Shown here: positions 29,222-36,513 of the stretch, one piece after another
Layout of the letters: each line of letters opens with the position of its first letter
Position numbering within the stretch: the stretch's first letter is position 1
Assembly (NCBI RefSeq): GCF_037974355.1
Contig: NZ_CP150235.1
Location: 6,138,001 to 6,202,000, forward strand
DNA: 64,000 nucleotides
Reading direction: 5' to 3'
Origin: Paenibacillus sp. FSL R5-0517
GTDB lineage: Bacteria > Bacillota > Bacilli > Paenibacillales > Paenibacillaceae
Made by a program: the position numbers and the translations under genes
Notes under the pieces: generated by a model
Told to the model about the DNA's origin: nothing
Databases searched by the model: none
What the model saw: the letters and a program-made list of their open reading frames with translations, nothing else

Positions 29222-30952
29222 TTAACGAAGCAATTGCAGAACGCCTTGTGGCTGTTGGTTTGCTTGAGCCAACATAGCTTGAGCTGCTTGAGCCAAGATG
29301 TTGTTTTTCGTTTGGCTCATCATTTCTTTAGCCATGTCAACGTCACGGATACGGGATTCAGCAGCTGTCAGGTTCTCAGAAGCTGTTCCCAAGTTGTTGA
29401 TTGTGTGCTCCAGACGGTTTTGAACAGCACCCAGTTTAGAACGCTCGCTGGATACAGTTGCAGTTGCTTTATCCAGAACCGCGATTGCAGCAGCCGCGCC
29501 CTCTTTAGTGGAGATGTTCAGGGCAGCCTCGCCTTTAACATCGTTAGTTCCATCAGTTACTGTGTTTTCTTTAGTGAAACCAGCATCGCCAGCTTTACCA
29601 GTGATACCCAGAGCAGAAGAACGCATGTCGCCAATTGCTAAGCTCATGGATTGTCCAGTGTTAGCACCAATTTGGAATGAAGTCTCGAAATCTTTTTGAA
29701 CTCCACCGTTTGATACTTTAATTCCGTTACCCGCTTCACCTTTAGCATCAGTTGCAGTAACTGTCAATGTACCTGCTGTCGCATTAGTGAGCTTAACGCC
29801 ATCCAGTTTATCACCAACAGTGTCTACAATTGCTTGAACAACACTAGCCGCATCAGTTGCGTTACCGATATTAACACCAATTGCTTTACCAGTATATGAA
29901 CCTTTAGTTGCATCGTAGAATTCAATTTGCTGATCGTTAATTGTCATACCTGTACCAACCAATTTATCTACTGCTGCTTTATTTGCTGCTGTAAATGCAA
30001 TATCTTGTGTAGCTTGCGTATAAGATGTCACACCCACACTTTGGTTACCAGCTGCAACTGCACCACCCAGGGAACCTTTTGATGCAGCAATATTACCAGC
30101 GGAACCGTAAAGACTTCCACCATTCGCTTTTGATACAGCAGTTACAGTTACTGCAGCACCTGCACCTGTAACAATATAATTACCTTTTAAATTTTCATTT
30201 TCATCAATCATTTTTGTAAGAGCGCTTCTTACATCAGCTGCGGCACTCGCTGCAGTGTTATTAGCAGGTGTAGTACCATCTAAAGTAACACTTGCAGAGT
30301 TAGATGTAACGTCATAAATAGCACGGTCTCCATCAGCACCTGTTTTCCCATTTGCTCCAGCAGCAGCAAAGCTCACTTTAAGTTCTTGTCCATTTAAAGT
30401 AAAGGTAACATCGTTACCTGCAGTTGCCGCAGCACCTACTGTTACAGTTTGAGTAGCTTGTGTATAACCAGTCGCACCTGAAGCCAACAAATTATCAGTG
30501 AACGCACCGTTAGTTCCAGCCAATGTTGCTTTGCCGTCACCTTTAAGCAATTTTTGAGTATTGAACTCAGTAGTGTTACCGATACGGTTGATTTCGGAAG
30601 TCAATTGGTTCATTTCGTCTTGCAGAGCTTGACGATCTGAATCCGTGTTGGTTCCGTTAGCGGATTGGTTAGCAATCTCGCGTTGACGTTGCAGGATGGA
30701 GTGAGTTTCGTTCAAAGCACCCTCAGCTGTTTGGATCAAAGAGATACCATCTTGAGCGTTACGGGAAGCTTGGTCCAAACCACGGATTTGACCGCGCATT
30801 TTTTCGGAAATTGCCAGACCAGCAGCATCGTCACCAGCACGGTTGATACGAAGACCGGAAGACAATTTTTCGATATTTTTGTTAGTGTTAGCAGTGTTTG
30901 CAGACAATTGACGGTGTGTGTTCAATGCCGCGATATTATGGTTGATAATCAT
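29222..30952 (-). CDS. hag: Flagellin
   Basis: The filament subunit, 576 residues, nearly twice the B. subtilis Hag. The D0/D1 ends are typical: [40 protein letters not shown] at the start, and [14 protein letters not shown] plus [16 protein letters not shown] at the end. Residues 165-430 form an enlarged variable region rich in Gly, Ala and Thr, with repeated units (YTQATQ occurs twice). The start is the ATG at 30952 with gggagg; the frame further upstream is not flagellin. It has its own SigD-type promoter, a CsrA-type hairpin in the leader and a strong terminator. Confidence 0.98.
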   Translation of the reverse strand: MIINHNIAALNTHRQLSANTANTNKNIEKLSSGLRINRAGDDAAGLAISEKMRGQIRGLDQASRNAQDGISLIQTAEGALNETHSILQRQREIANQSANGTNTDSDRQALQDEMNQLTSEINRIGNTTEFNTQKLLKGDGKATLAGTNGAFTDNLLASGATGYTQATQTVTVGAAATAGNDVTFTLNGQELKVSFAAAGANGKTGADGDRAIYDVTSNSASVTLDGTTPANNTAASAAADVRSALTKMIDENENLKGNYIVTGAGAAVTVTAVSKANGGSLYGSAGNIAASKGSLGGAVAAGNQSVGVTSYTQATQDIAFTAANKAAVDKLVGTGMTINDQQIEFYDATKGSYTGKAIGVNIGNATDAASVVQAIVDTVGDKLDGVKLTNATAGTLTVTATDAKGEAGNGIKVSNGGVQKDFETSFQIGANTGQSMSLAIGDMRSSALGITGKAGDAGFTKENTVTDGTNDVKGEAALNISTKEGAAAAIAVLDKATATVSSERSKLGAVQNRLEHTINNLGTASENLTAAESRIRDVDMAKEMMSQTKNNILAQAAQAMLAQANQQPQGVLQLLR

Positions 30953-30960
30953 TAGAGTAT

Positions 30961-30998
30961 TTCCTCCCTGAAAATAAATTAGTTCCACATCCATGTGG
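30961..30998 (-). promoter_or_regulatory. CsrA-type binding hairpin and Shine-Dalgarno of hag
   Basis: The hag leader RNA contains CCACAUGGAUGUGG (30985-30998), a six-base-pair stem with GG at the tip; its core ACAUGGAUGU matches the CsrA consensus ACARGGAUGU at nine of ten positions. The ribosome site GGGAGG (30962-30968) supplies a second GGA about 17 bases downstream. This is the two-site layout known for CsrA repression of hag in B. subtilis. Confidence 0.75.
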
Positions 30999-31051
30999 TA
31001 AACGCCGCGACATTAAGGTCGGCCGCCCTGCCGAAGCAGCGTCTAAATTAT

Positions 31052-31079
31052 ATATCGACGGAAGGTGAGCAACTGTTTA
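31052..31079 (-). promoter_or_regulatory. SigD-type promoter of hag
   Basis: TAAA (31076-31079), 16 bases, GTCGATAT (31052-31059) on the minus strand; seven of eight -10 bases match the consensus. The leader is about 93 bases. Confidence 0.88.
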
Positions 31080-31097
31080 TAGCAAATTGGAATATTT

Positions 31098-31343
31098 TTA
31101 ATCTTTTTTATTTTCTGTTTTTCTTAAACGTTCCATGAACGCTTCAATATTGGCTGCGAGAGGTGTAGCAGACTCCCGATTCGCTTCCTGAATGGACGCG
31201 TAGATCTCCTGCCGAAAGATATCAATATGCTTAGGAGCAGAAATACCAATTCGTACAGTATCCCCTTCTACAGCAAGTACAGTGACTTCAATATGATCTT
31301 GAATCACAATCGATTCGCCTTTTTTTCGCGAGAGTACCAGCAT
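31098..31343 (-). CDS. csrA: Translational regulator CsrA
   Basis: An 81-residue RNA-binding dimer beginning [15 protein letters not shown]. The family features are [22 protein letters not shown] and a charged C-terminal tail. In Bacillus it blocks translation of hag until FliW removes it. I choose the ATG at 31343 (ribosome site ggtggag, spacing six). The GTG four codons earlier lies inside the ribosome site. It starts one base after the fliW stop, so the two are translationally coupled. Confidence 0.97.
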   Translation of the reverse strand: MLVLSRKKGESIVIQDHIEVTVLAVEGDTVRIGISAPKHIDIFRQEIYASIQEANRESATPLAANIEAFMERLRKTENKKD

Positions 31344-31344
31344 G

Positions 31345-31791
31345 CTAGACTCCACCCTTCACTGAGTTTACTTCATCTTCTGCCCAAATGAGATGACGTG
31401 TCTCATAACTGGAATGATGGAGTACCACTTGTTTTCCCAGATGTTGCTCTGGATTAAGTACAACGGGAGCCAGTAAATTCATGGTAGATCTATTTATGTT
31501 GGAATGAATAGTTACCAGAGAGAAAACCGACACCTGCTCTTCAATCCCTAACTCTTCCTTATCCACCTCACCCAATTCAAAACTATAATCAGGTACAAAC
31601 ATAAATGGACTAACCAACAAGAATGATAAGCCAGGTTCTTTTACTGATTGTAAATAACTGAATGGCGTATCTTCCCATGGAATTAATGCGTACTCCGTCT
31701 CTTCCTCAAATCCTGGTAACCCTTTGGGAAATTGATACAGATCTTCCTCTTTGACCTCTAGTTCTCCCCACATGCTTGTCTGTATATGAAT
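31345..31791 (-). CDS. fliW: Flagellar assembly factor FliW, apparent ATT start
   Basis: Binds flagellin and CsrA, setting flagellin translation by partner switching. Family words are [20 protein letters not shown], then [17 protein letters not shown] and a C-terminal SYETRHLIW. The perfect site AAGGAGG is followed eight bases later by ATT at 31791, giving 148 residues. This position lines up with the ATG of B. subtilis FliW as I recall it (MIIDTKYHGELE). The first ATG in frame (31773) is 26 bases from the ribosome site and would remove the first strand. A TTG at 31824 precedes the ribosome site and lies at a terminator. The start is therefore inferred to be ATT. Confidence 0.93.
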   Translation of the reverse strand: MHIQTSMWGELEVKEEDLYQFPKGLPGFEEETEYALIPWEDTPFSYLQSVKEPGLSFLLVSPFMFVPDYSFELGEVDKEELGIEEQVSVFSLVTIHSNINRSTMNLLAPVVLNPEQHLGKQVVLHHSSYETRHLIWAEDEVNSVKGGV

Positions 31792-31822
31792 GGTAAACGC
31801 CTCCTTGGCAAAGAATTTATAC

Positions 31823-31867
31823 AAAAAGAGCCATAGATGGCTGCATATCGAGACCGTCTATAGCTCT
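31823..31867 (-). terminator. Terminator-like hairpin between yviE and fliW
   Basis: AGAGCTATAGA pairs with TCTATGGCTCT (11 pairs, one G-U) with a 19-base loop, followed by UUUUUG on the minus strand. It ends 31 bases before the fliW start, with no room for a promoter between, so fliW-csrA transcripts must read through it. Confidence 0.75.
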
Positions 31868-31877
31868 ACATTATAAC

Positions 31878-32447
31878 TCACAACCCGATATCTATGTCAG
31901 GTGGAGTATATTGAACTGACGCATATTGTTTCACATAAATATCTAGCTTACCCCGTTGATATTCAATCTCGGGTTTGTTAACAATAACGTTCATTTCAGA
32001 AACGGCGGGTTGAAAGTTAATATCCGGTGGCCTTGTATCAACACGTGTGTCAACATTATCAAATGAAGCCGGAGTGCGCGTTTCAGGGAATGGCTGTGGT
32101 TTCCAGTCCATGCCCACTATATTGGCAATCGTATTACCTGACTTATGGATGGCTGCCAATTGATTCCCCTGTTGAACGCGTTCAGCCATGTTTTGCAGAA
32201 ATTGTTGCTGTATTCCAGAATATATTCGTGCGTTCATATCGATCATATTCCCGCCATTGTAAGCAGAGAAAGCCTTACTTTGATCTACACGAAGAGTGAT
32301 AGGATGACTCTCTACCGTTAGCTTGGCAGGTCTGGTGTTTAGCTGTACTTCTGCCTTAGGCTGACGAATAGAGTACTGACCAGGATCAGCATCCATATTG
32401 AGAATGGACGGAGTTGTTCGAATCTGGACAACCGGAAGAGTCTTCAC
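31878..32447 (-). CDS. yviE: YviE-like flagellar-locus protein (DUF6470)
   Basis: 189 residues. Short beta-like repeats of the form h-x-I/V-x-T/S-x-P-x-I/L occur at both ends (VVQIRTTPSILNMDADPGQY and EIEYQRGKLDIYVKQY), with a helical centre (MIDMNARIYSGIQQQFLQNM). It matches the YviE family by position between flgL and fliW. The start is GTG at 32447 behind aaggaggg, spacing eight. Function is unknown. It follows flgL by 17 bp. Confidence 0.85.
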   Translation of the reverse strand: MKTLPVVQIRTTPSILNMDADPGQYSIRQPKAEVQLNTRPAKLTVESHPITLRVDQSKAFSAYNGGNMIDMNARIYSGIQQQFLQNMAERVQQGNQLAAIHKSGNTIANIVGMDWKPQPFPETRTPASFDNVDTRVDTRPPDINFQPAVSEMNVIVNKPEIEYQRGKLDIYVKQYASVQYTPPDIDIGL

Positions 32448-32464
32448 AGATTAAGCCCTCCTTC

Positions 32465-33385
32465 TTATCTCAGGAAGTCTACCAGAGAGGGCGAAATAAT
32501 CTTAGCACCCGCAGATAAGGAAGCATTGTAGATGTTTTCCTGTATTTTGGATTGCATCGCCAATTCTGCATAATCTGCATCCTCAACTTTGGCTTGCAGA
32601 TCTGTCAAATTGATATTAAGGTCATCGAGACGTCCCATCATCAGATCAACACGGTTGGTTTTTGCTCCAAGCTCAGAACGAATGGCCAGCATCTTGTTCA
32701 TTCGGGTATCTATATTATCCAGTTGCTTGGATAACGCCTCTGTATCCCCTTCTGTTAGAGCCTTCATAATGTTATTAACCGTTACGAATAGATTATCCTC
32801 TTCCGTTCCAGTACCAAATACCTCATTGCCATTCACATTGATGGGTAACTGAACACTCTCACCAACAATAAAGTTAATTTTACCCTTGTCCGTTACAATA
32901 GATGCAGCATTCGAGGTATCAAAGGACCCATCTGGATTGGTAGGAAACTCGTAAGGTTTTACATCATAGGTTTCACCGTTGAAGATATACTTGCCGTTCA
33001 GCTTACTATTAGATACATCAATTAGTTGTTCATTCAACTGTTTTACTTCCTCATTAATGCTGTCTAGTGCAGATTGAGGATTAGTGCCTGTCGATCCCTG
33101 AACTACCAGTTCACGTAAGCGTTGAACAACGTTCCCAGCTTGATTCATAACGGTATCATTGAATTCCAACCAAGAAATAGCACTGTCTACGTTTTTCTGA
33201 TACTGTTCATTGGAGGATAGCTCTGCACGATAACGAAGGGAGTACGTTATCCCTACCGGATCATCTGAAGGTTTGTTAATCTTCCGACCTGTAGCTAATT
33301 GGGTCTGCGTATTATTCATCTGTTGTGCGTTCCGGTTCAGGTTTAACAGTAGCTGTGAACTGAGCATATTATTTGTTATTCTCAT
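32465..33385 (-). CDS. flgL: Flagellar hook-filament junction protein FlgL (HAP3)
   Basis: 306 residues. The flagellin-like N-terminus MRITNNMLSSQLLLNLNRN, then LATGRKINKPSDDPVG, and the helical C-terminus (DADYAELAMQSKIQENIYNA) form the D0/D1 domain that joins hook and filament. Lies 24 bp after flgK. Confidence 0.96.
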   Translation of the reverse strand: MRITNNMLSSQLLLNLNRNAQQMNNTQTQLATGRKINKPSDDPVGITYSLRYRAELSSNEQYQKNVDSAISWLEFNDTVMNQAGNVVQRLRELVVQGSTGTNPQSALDSINEEVKQLNEQLIDVSNSKLNGKYIFNGETYDVKPYEFPTNPDGSFDTSNAASIVTDKGKINFIVGESVQLPINVNGNEVFGTGTEEDNLFVTVNNIMKALTEGDTEALSKQLDNIDTRMNKMLAIRSELGAKTNRVDLMMGRLDDLNINLTDLQAKVEDADYAELAMQSKIQENIYNASLSAGAKIISPSLVDFLR

Positions 33386-33409
33386 GGTCTGTTATGTCAC
33401 TCCCTTCTA

Positions 33410-34963
33410 TTATCTGCCTACTGTCCCAGTAGAGTTAATTAATTTATCAAGTAATTCATCATAAGTGGTCATAAATCGAGCGGATGCGTTATATGCATGT
33501 TGAAACTTAATCATATTGGACATCTCTTCATCCAAAGATACTCCGCTAACCGATTGGCGACGTGTCTCCACCTGCTCCACCAAAAATTCCGAGTTGGATG
33601 TCTGACGTGCGGCTTCCTGAGACTGCACACCCAGCTGTCCAACAATAGCGCTAAACTGTGCGCCAATAGCTGCATTACGCATGCCGTCGGCAGACTTCAT
33701 TGGTGTATCTTTCAGATTGGCGAGCAAAATGGCAAGTGTATTATTACCTTTGATTACAGTCTCTGTGCCGGACGCATCTGTAGTACGCAAAGAAGTAGCA
33801 ATTTTATTCGGATCAGCCAAAATTTCTGCGTTCAATGAGATATTGCCAGCTGTAATGGCTGTTCCCCCACCTGCTGCTGTGAAGAAAGGTAATCCTGGTG
33901 CATTGGTCCCGTCCATACTATATCCAAGCTGATGCAGACCGTTCAGTCCTTTGACTGTAACCTTCAAGTCTGTAGCAAGTGTACGCGCTGCACCCGTGTA
34001 TGTAACCCCATCCAGTACAGTATTGTCTGGTAATACCGAACCTGCTGGAAGAGTAATCTCAATATCTCCGTTAGCAAGGGTATTAGCCAAGTCGTCCATT
34101 TGTTTCCGGTAATCACTTACCAAGGTATCTCTGGACTTAATCATGCCATGAACTTCACCATTGGTGAGTGTACCAGCAGTATATGCATCATTCAGAAAAG
34201 CAGGATCTACCGCGACTTGTACTGCCCCGCCTGTAACGAGTGCCTGTCCATTCATCTGAATCTGATATCCTTGCGGGGAATCCGTAACGGTAACATTCAT
34301 GATTTTGGACAGCTTGTCCGTCATTAGATCGCGTTGGTCACGCAAATCGTTGGCATTGTCGCCAAGTGACTCAATTTTCACAATGGCACTATTGAGGTTC
34401 GCAATATTACCCAGGTAACCCTGGATCTCATTACTTTTCACAGCGATGTTACTATCCAAATCCTGACTAAGCGCATCCAATTGACGGCTAATCTGATTCA
34501 TCGCATCCGTAAGAGCAAGTGTGGTTTCCTTGACAATTCGACGTGCCGTAACGTCCTCAGGGTTTTTACTCAGATCTGACCATGATTTGTAGAAGTTATC
34601 CATAACCGTCCGGAATCCAGTGTCCGATGGCTCGTTCACAATCGCTTCCAGTTTCTCAAGTGTATCTCGTTGAATGGACCAACTCCCGAAGTTGGTGTTT
34701 TCATTACGATATTGGTCATCTAGGAATTTCTCGCGTACACGTGTGATAGAGTCAAACTCTACCCCAGTACCGAGCTGTCCTGGTGTTGTGCTATGCAGAA
34801 ATGCAAATGGCTCCATTGGAATGGAGGCCTGCATATTTACCTTTTGGCGTGAGTACCCTTCCGTGTTGGCATTGGCTACGTTATGGCCTGTTGTGCTAAG
34901 AGCTGTCGTCTGTGTGAACAAACTGCGTTTAGCCGTTTCGATTGAATGAAATGTAGATGTCAC
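33410..34963 (-). CDS. flgK: Flagellar hook-associated protein FlgK (HAP1)
   Basis: 517 residues. The N-terminal rod/hook signature (ALSTTGHNVANANTEGYSRQ) and the C-terminal LDEEMSNMIKFQHAYNASAR are complete. The protein forms the first ring of the hook-filament junction. The start is GTG at 34963 with aggggg upstream. It lies between flgN, its export chaperone, and flgL. Confidence 0.97.
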   Translation of the reverse strand: MTSTFHSIETAKRSLFTQTTALSTTGHNVANANTEGYSRQKVNMQASIPMEPFAFLHSTTPGQLGTGVEFDSITRVREKFLDDQYRNENTNFGSWSIQRDTLEKLEAIVNEPSDTGFRTVMDNFYKSWSDLSKNPEDVTARRIVKETTLALTDAMNQISRQLDALSQDLDSNIAVKSNEIQGYLGNIANLNSAIVKIESLGDNANDLRDQRDLMTDKLSKIMNVTVTDSPQGYQIQMNGQALVTGGAVQVAVDPAFLNDAYTAGTLTNGEVHGMIKSRDTLVSDYRKQMDDLANTLANGDIEITLPAGSVLPDNTVLDGVTYTGAARTLATDLKVTVKGLNGLHQLGYSMDGTNAPGLPFFTAAGGGTAITAGNISLNAEILADPNKIATSLRTTDASGTETVIKGNNTLAILLANLKDTPMKSADGMRNAAIGAQFSAIVGQLGVQSQEAARQTSNSEFLVEQVETRRQSVSGVSLDEEMSNMIKFQHAYNASARFMTTYDELLDKLINSTGTVGR

Positions 34964-34982
34964 CTGGTTTCCCCCTAATTAA

Positions 34983-35486
34983 TCAGGCACGCGTGTCAAA
35001 CAGACCGATTCGCCCTGGATTGCCGTTCTTATCAGCAGGATGCTGATATGTGGCATCCTGTTCTGGCCGAGAAGCAAAGATGTCCATTGAAAGATCAATA
35101 AACATCAACGATTGCTCGATCAGCTTTTGATTCAGTTGATTGATTTCCTTTAACTCCTGCAGTGTTCCCGCCAGCTTCTTCTGGACTTCGAGCAATCGCT
35201 GTTTGTCAGCCGGATCAAAAATCAGTTTGGAGATCTCTGTAATGTTCAGGTTCAGCATGGACTTGATTCCACGCTCCTGAAGCAATTCGTGAACCGCACT
35301 CTGTCGTTCAATCTCCAATGGCTCCTGTTGTTTCATGAAACGGGACTCTTTGTTCAGAACGGCAATGAGTTCATCCACATCGTTTTTGACAATGACCTGT
35401 CTCTTGACCTCGCTGAGTGCCAGCATATCGCGGTGACTTTGTTCCATTTGCTGCAAAACTGCAATTAATCTGTCCAGTGCTGCCAT
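34983..35486 (-). CDS. flgN: Flagellar export chaperone FlgN
   Basis: 167 residues, almost entirely helical (LDRLIAVLQQMEQSHRDMLA and LQELKEINQLNQKLIEQSLM), the FlgN-family layout (yvyG in B. subtilis). It binds FlgK and FlgL before export. It lies 11 bp after flgM and 19 bp before flgK. The last 30 residues (SRPEQDATYQHPADK onward) look disordered. Confidence 0.9.
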   Translation of the reverse strand: MAALDRLIAVLQQMEQSHRDMLALSEVKRQVIVKNDVDELIAVLNKESRFMKQQEPLEIERQSAVHELLQERGIKSMLNLNITEISKLIFDPADKQRLLEVQKKLAGTLQELKEINQLNQKLIEQSLMFIDLSMDIFASRPEQDATYQHPADKNGNPGRIGLFDTRA

Positions 35487-35497
35487 TACGTGATCAC

Positions 35498-35782
35498 CTA
35501 TTCCTTATCAAAAGACTTAAAATACGGTAGCAATTTGTCAGCAAGCTTGCTGCTGTCTACCTGATACGTTCCTGAACTGACCTGTTCTTTCAGTTCCTGT
35601 ATCCGCTGAATGCGTCCTGCATCTTGTGTACGCCCTTGTTCCTCAAGCATCTTCATCGCCTCCGGAGAAATGGATACTTCGTCCTTACGGCGGCTCTTCT
35701 TGGCATCAGCCTGCTGATTGGATTCAACGTTCCTCTGATATGAATTGATGGCGCCAATTCTACTCGGTTCATTGATTTTCAT
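35498..35782 (-). CDS. flgM: Anti-sigma-D factor FlgM
   Basis: 94 residues. The C-terminal half (EQVSSGTYQVDSSKLADKLL) is the SigD-binding FlgM signature, preceded by KDEVSISPEAMKML. It holds SigD inactive until the hook-basal body is complete. It begins MKINEPSRIGAIN with ggaagg upstream. A SigD-type promoter lies just before it, as expected for feedback control. Confidence 0.95.
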   Translation of the reverse strand: MKINEPSRIGAINSYQRNVESNQQADAKKSRRKDEVSISPEAMKMLEEQGRTQDAGRIQRIQELKEQVSSGTYQVDSSKLADKLLPYFKSFDKE

Positions 35783-35871
35783 TTAAAATGCACTTCCTTC
35801 CACGTTAGAATTTTACATTGATATACGTTTTTCTTACTTTATCTTTATGTTATCGAAATGATTAGGATAAT

Positions 35872-35907
35872 AAAAAAAACCGATAATCTTTAATAAGTTT
35901 ATCGGTA
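35872..35907 (-). terminator. Terminator of yvyF, overlapping the flgM promoter
   Basis: ACCGATAA (35899-35906) pairs with TTATCGGT (35879-35886), followed by eight T on the minus strand. Its 5' arm is also the -10 element of the flgM promoter. Confidence 0.8.
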
Positions 35908-35926
35908 CGTTTCAAAACATTTGTTA
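35899..35926 (-). promoter_or_regulatory. SigD-type promoter of flgM
   Basis: TAAC (35923-35926), 16 bases, ACCGATAA (35899-35906): three of four and six of eight consensus bases, with the same spacing as the hag and flaG promoters. Transcripts starting near 35892 would lack the 5' arm of the yvyF terminator. Confidence 0.6.
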
Positions 35927-35958
35927 TAGCAAAACATGTATTTGAGCCCTCGCTCCTA

Positions 35959-36363
35959 TTAATCGCGTAGTTTGTCGACAGCATTGTAGGTTCGTCCGCC
36001 TACATTGTTGTTATCCTTCTGACCTACTTCACGAGCTGCCCCTGCTAAGTCTTTCGTCAATCGAATACGACAAGAGTCACACATATGACCTTCACGAATC
36101 AATGTTCCGCACACTTCACAAGGATACATCATATTCGGGGCGTTCTCGATGGAAATTCGTCCCTCTCGGATGAACTTGGTAATGGTTTTGATTGAAACTT
36201 CTGTTGCATCAGATAGTTCCTGTATGTTGGTGCCTTTGTTTTCGCGCAAATAATCTACACAGATCTGATATTCCGCTTCCATCTCCTTAATACAATTCGA
36301 GCATACATCTCGAAAATTCAAAGCATATAATTTACCACAGCGAGGACAATTACCTAGATTCAT
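35959..36363 (-). CDS. yvyF: YvyF-like flagellar operon protein
   Basis: 134 residues. Two zinc-ribbon-like pairs at the N-terminus (CPRCGKLYALNFRDVCSNC), a central helix-turn-helix-like segment (LSDATEVSIKTITKFIREGR) and a second CxxC pair set (CEVCGTLIREGHMCDSC). This matches the TIGR03826/YvyF family that precedes flgM in Bacillus. Function is unknown; nucleic-acid binding is plausible. Confidence 0.9.
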   Translation of the reverse strand: MNLGNCPRCGKLYALNFRDVCSNCIKEMEAEYQICVDYLRENKGTNIQELSDATEVSIKTITKFIREGRISIENAPNMMYPCEVCGTLIREGHMCDSCRIRLTKDLAGAAREVGQKDNNNVGGRTYNAVDKLRD

Positions 36364-36458
36364 CGCTAAAACGCCCCTCTCAAACTTCCATTTCCGAATA
36401 GATAATAACTATACATTACCTTATTTTCTCTGATGAATCCATAGTCTATTTGCAAAAC

Positions 36459-36502
36459 AAAAGAGGGGCGCAGGATGCACATATACGCAACCCTGCTCCC
36501 CA
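36459..36502 (-). terminator. Terminator of the FN3 giant gene
   Basis: GGGGAGCAGG and CCTGCGCCCC pair around a 16-base loop, followed by TCTTTTG on the minus strand; it lies just after the stop at 36514. Confidence 0.85.
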
Positions 36503-36513
36503 ATTTTATATTC

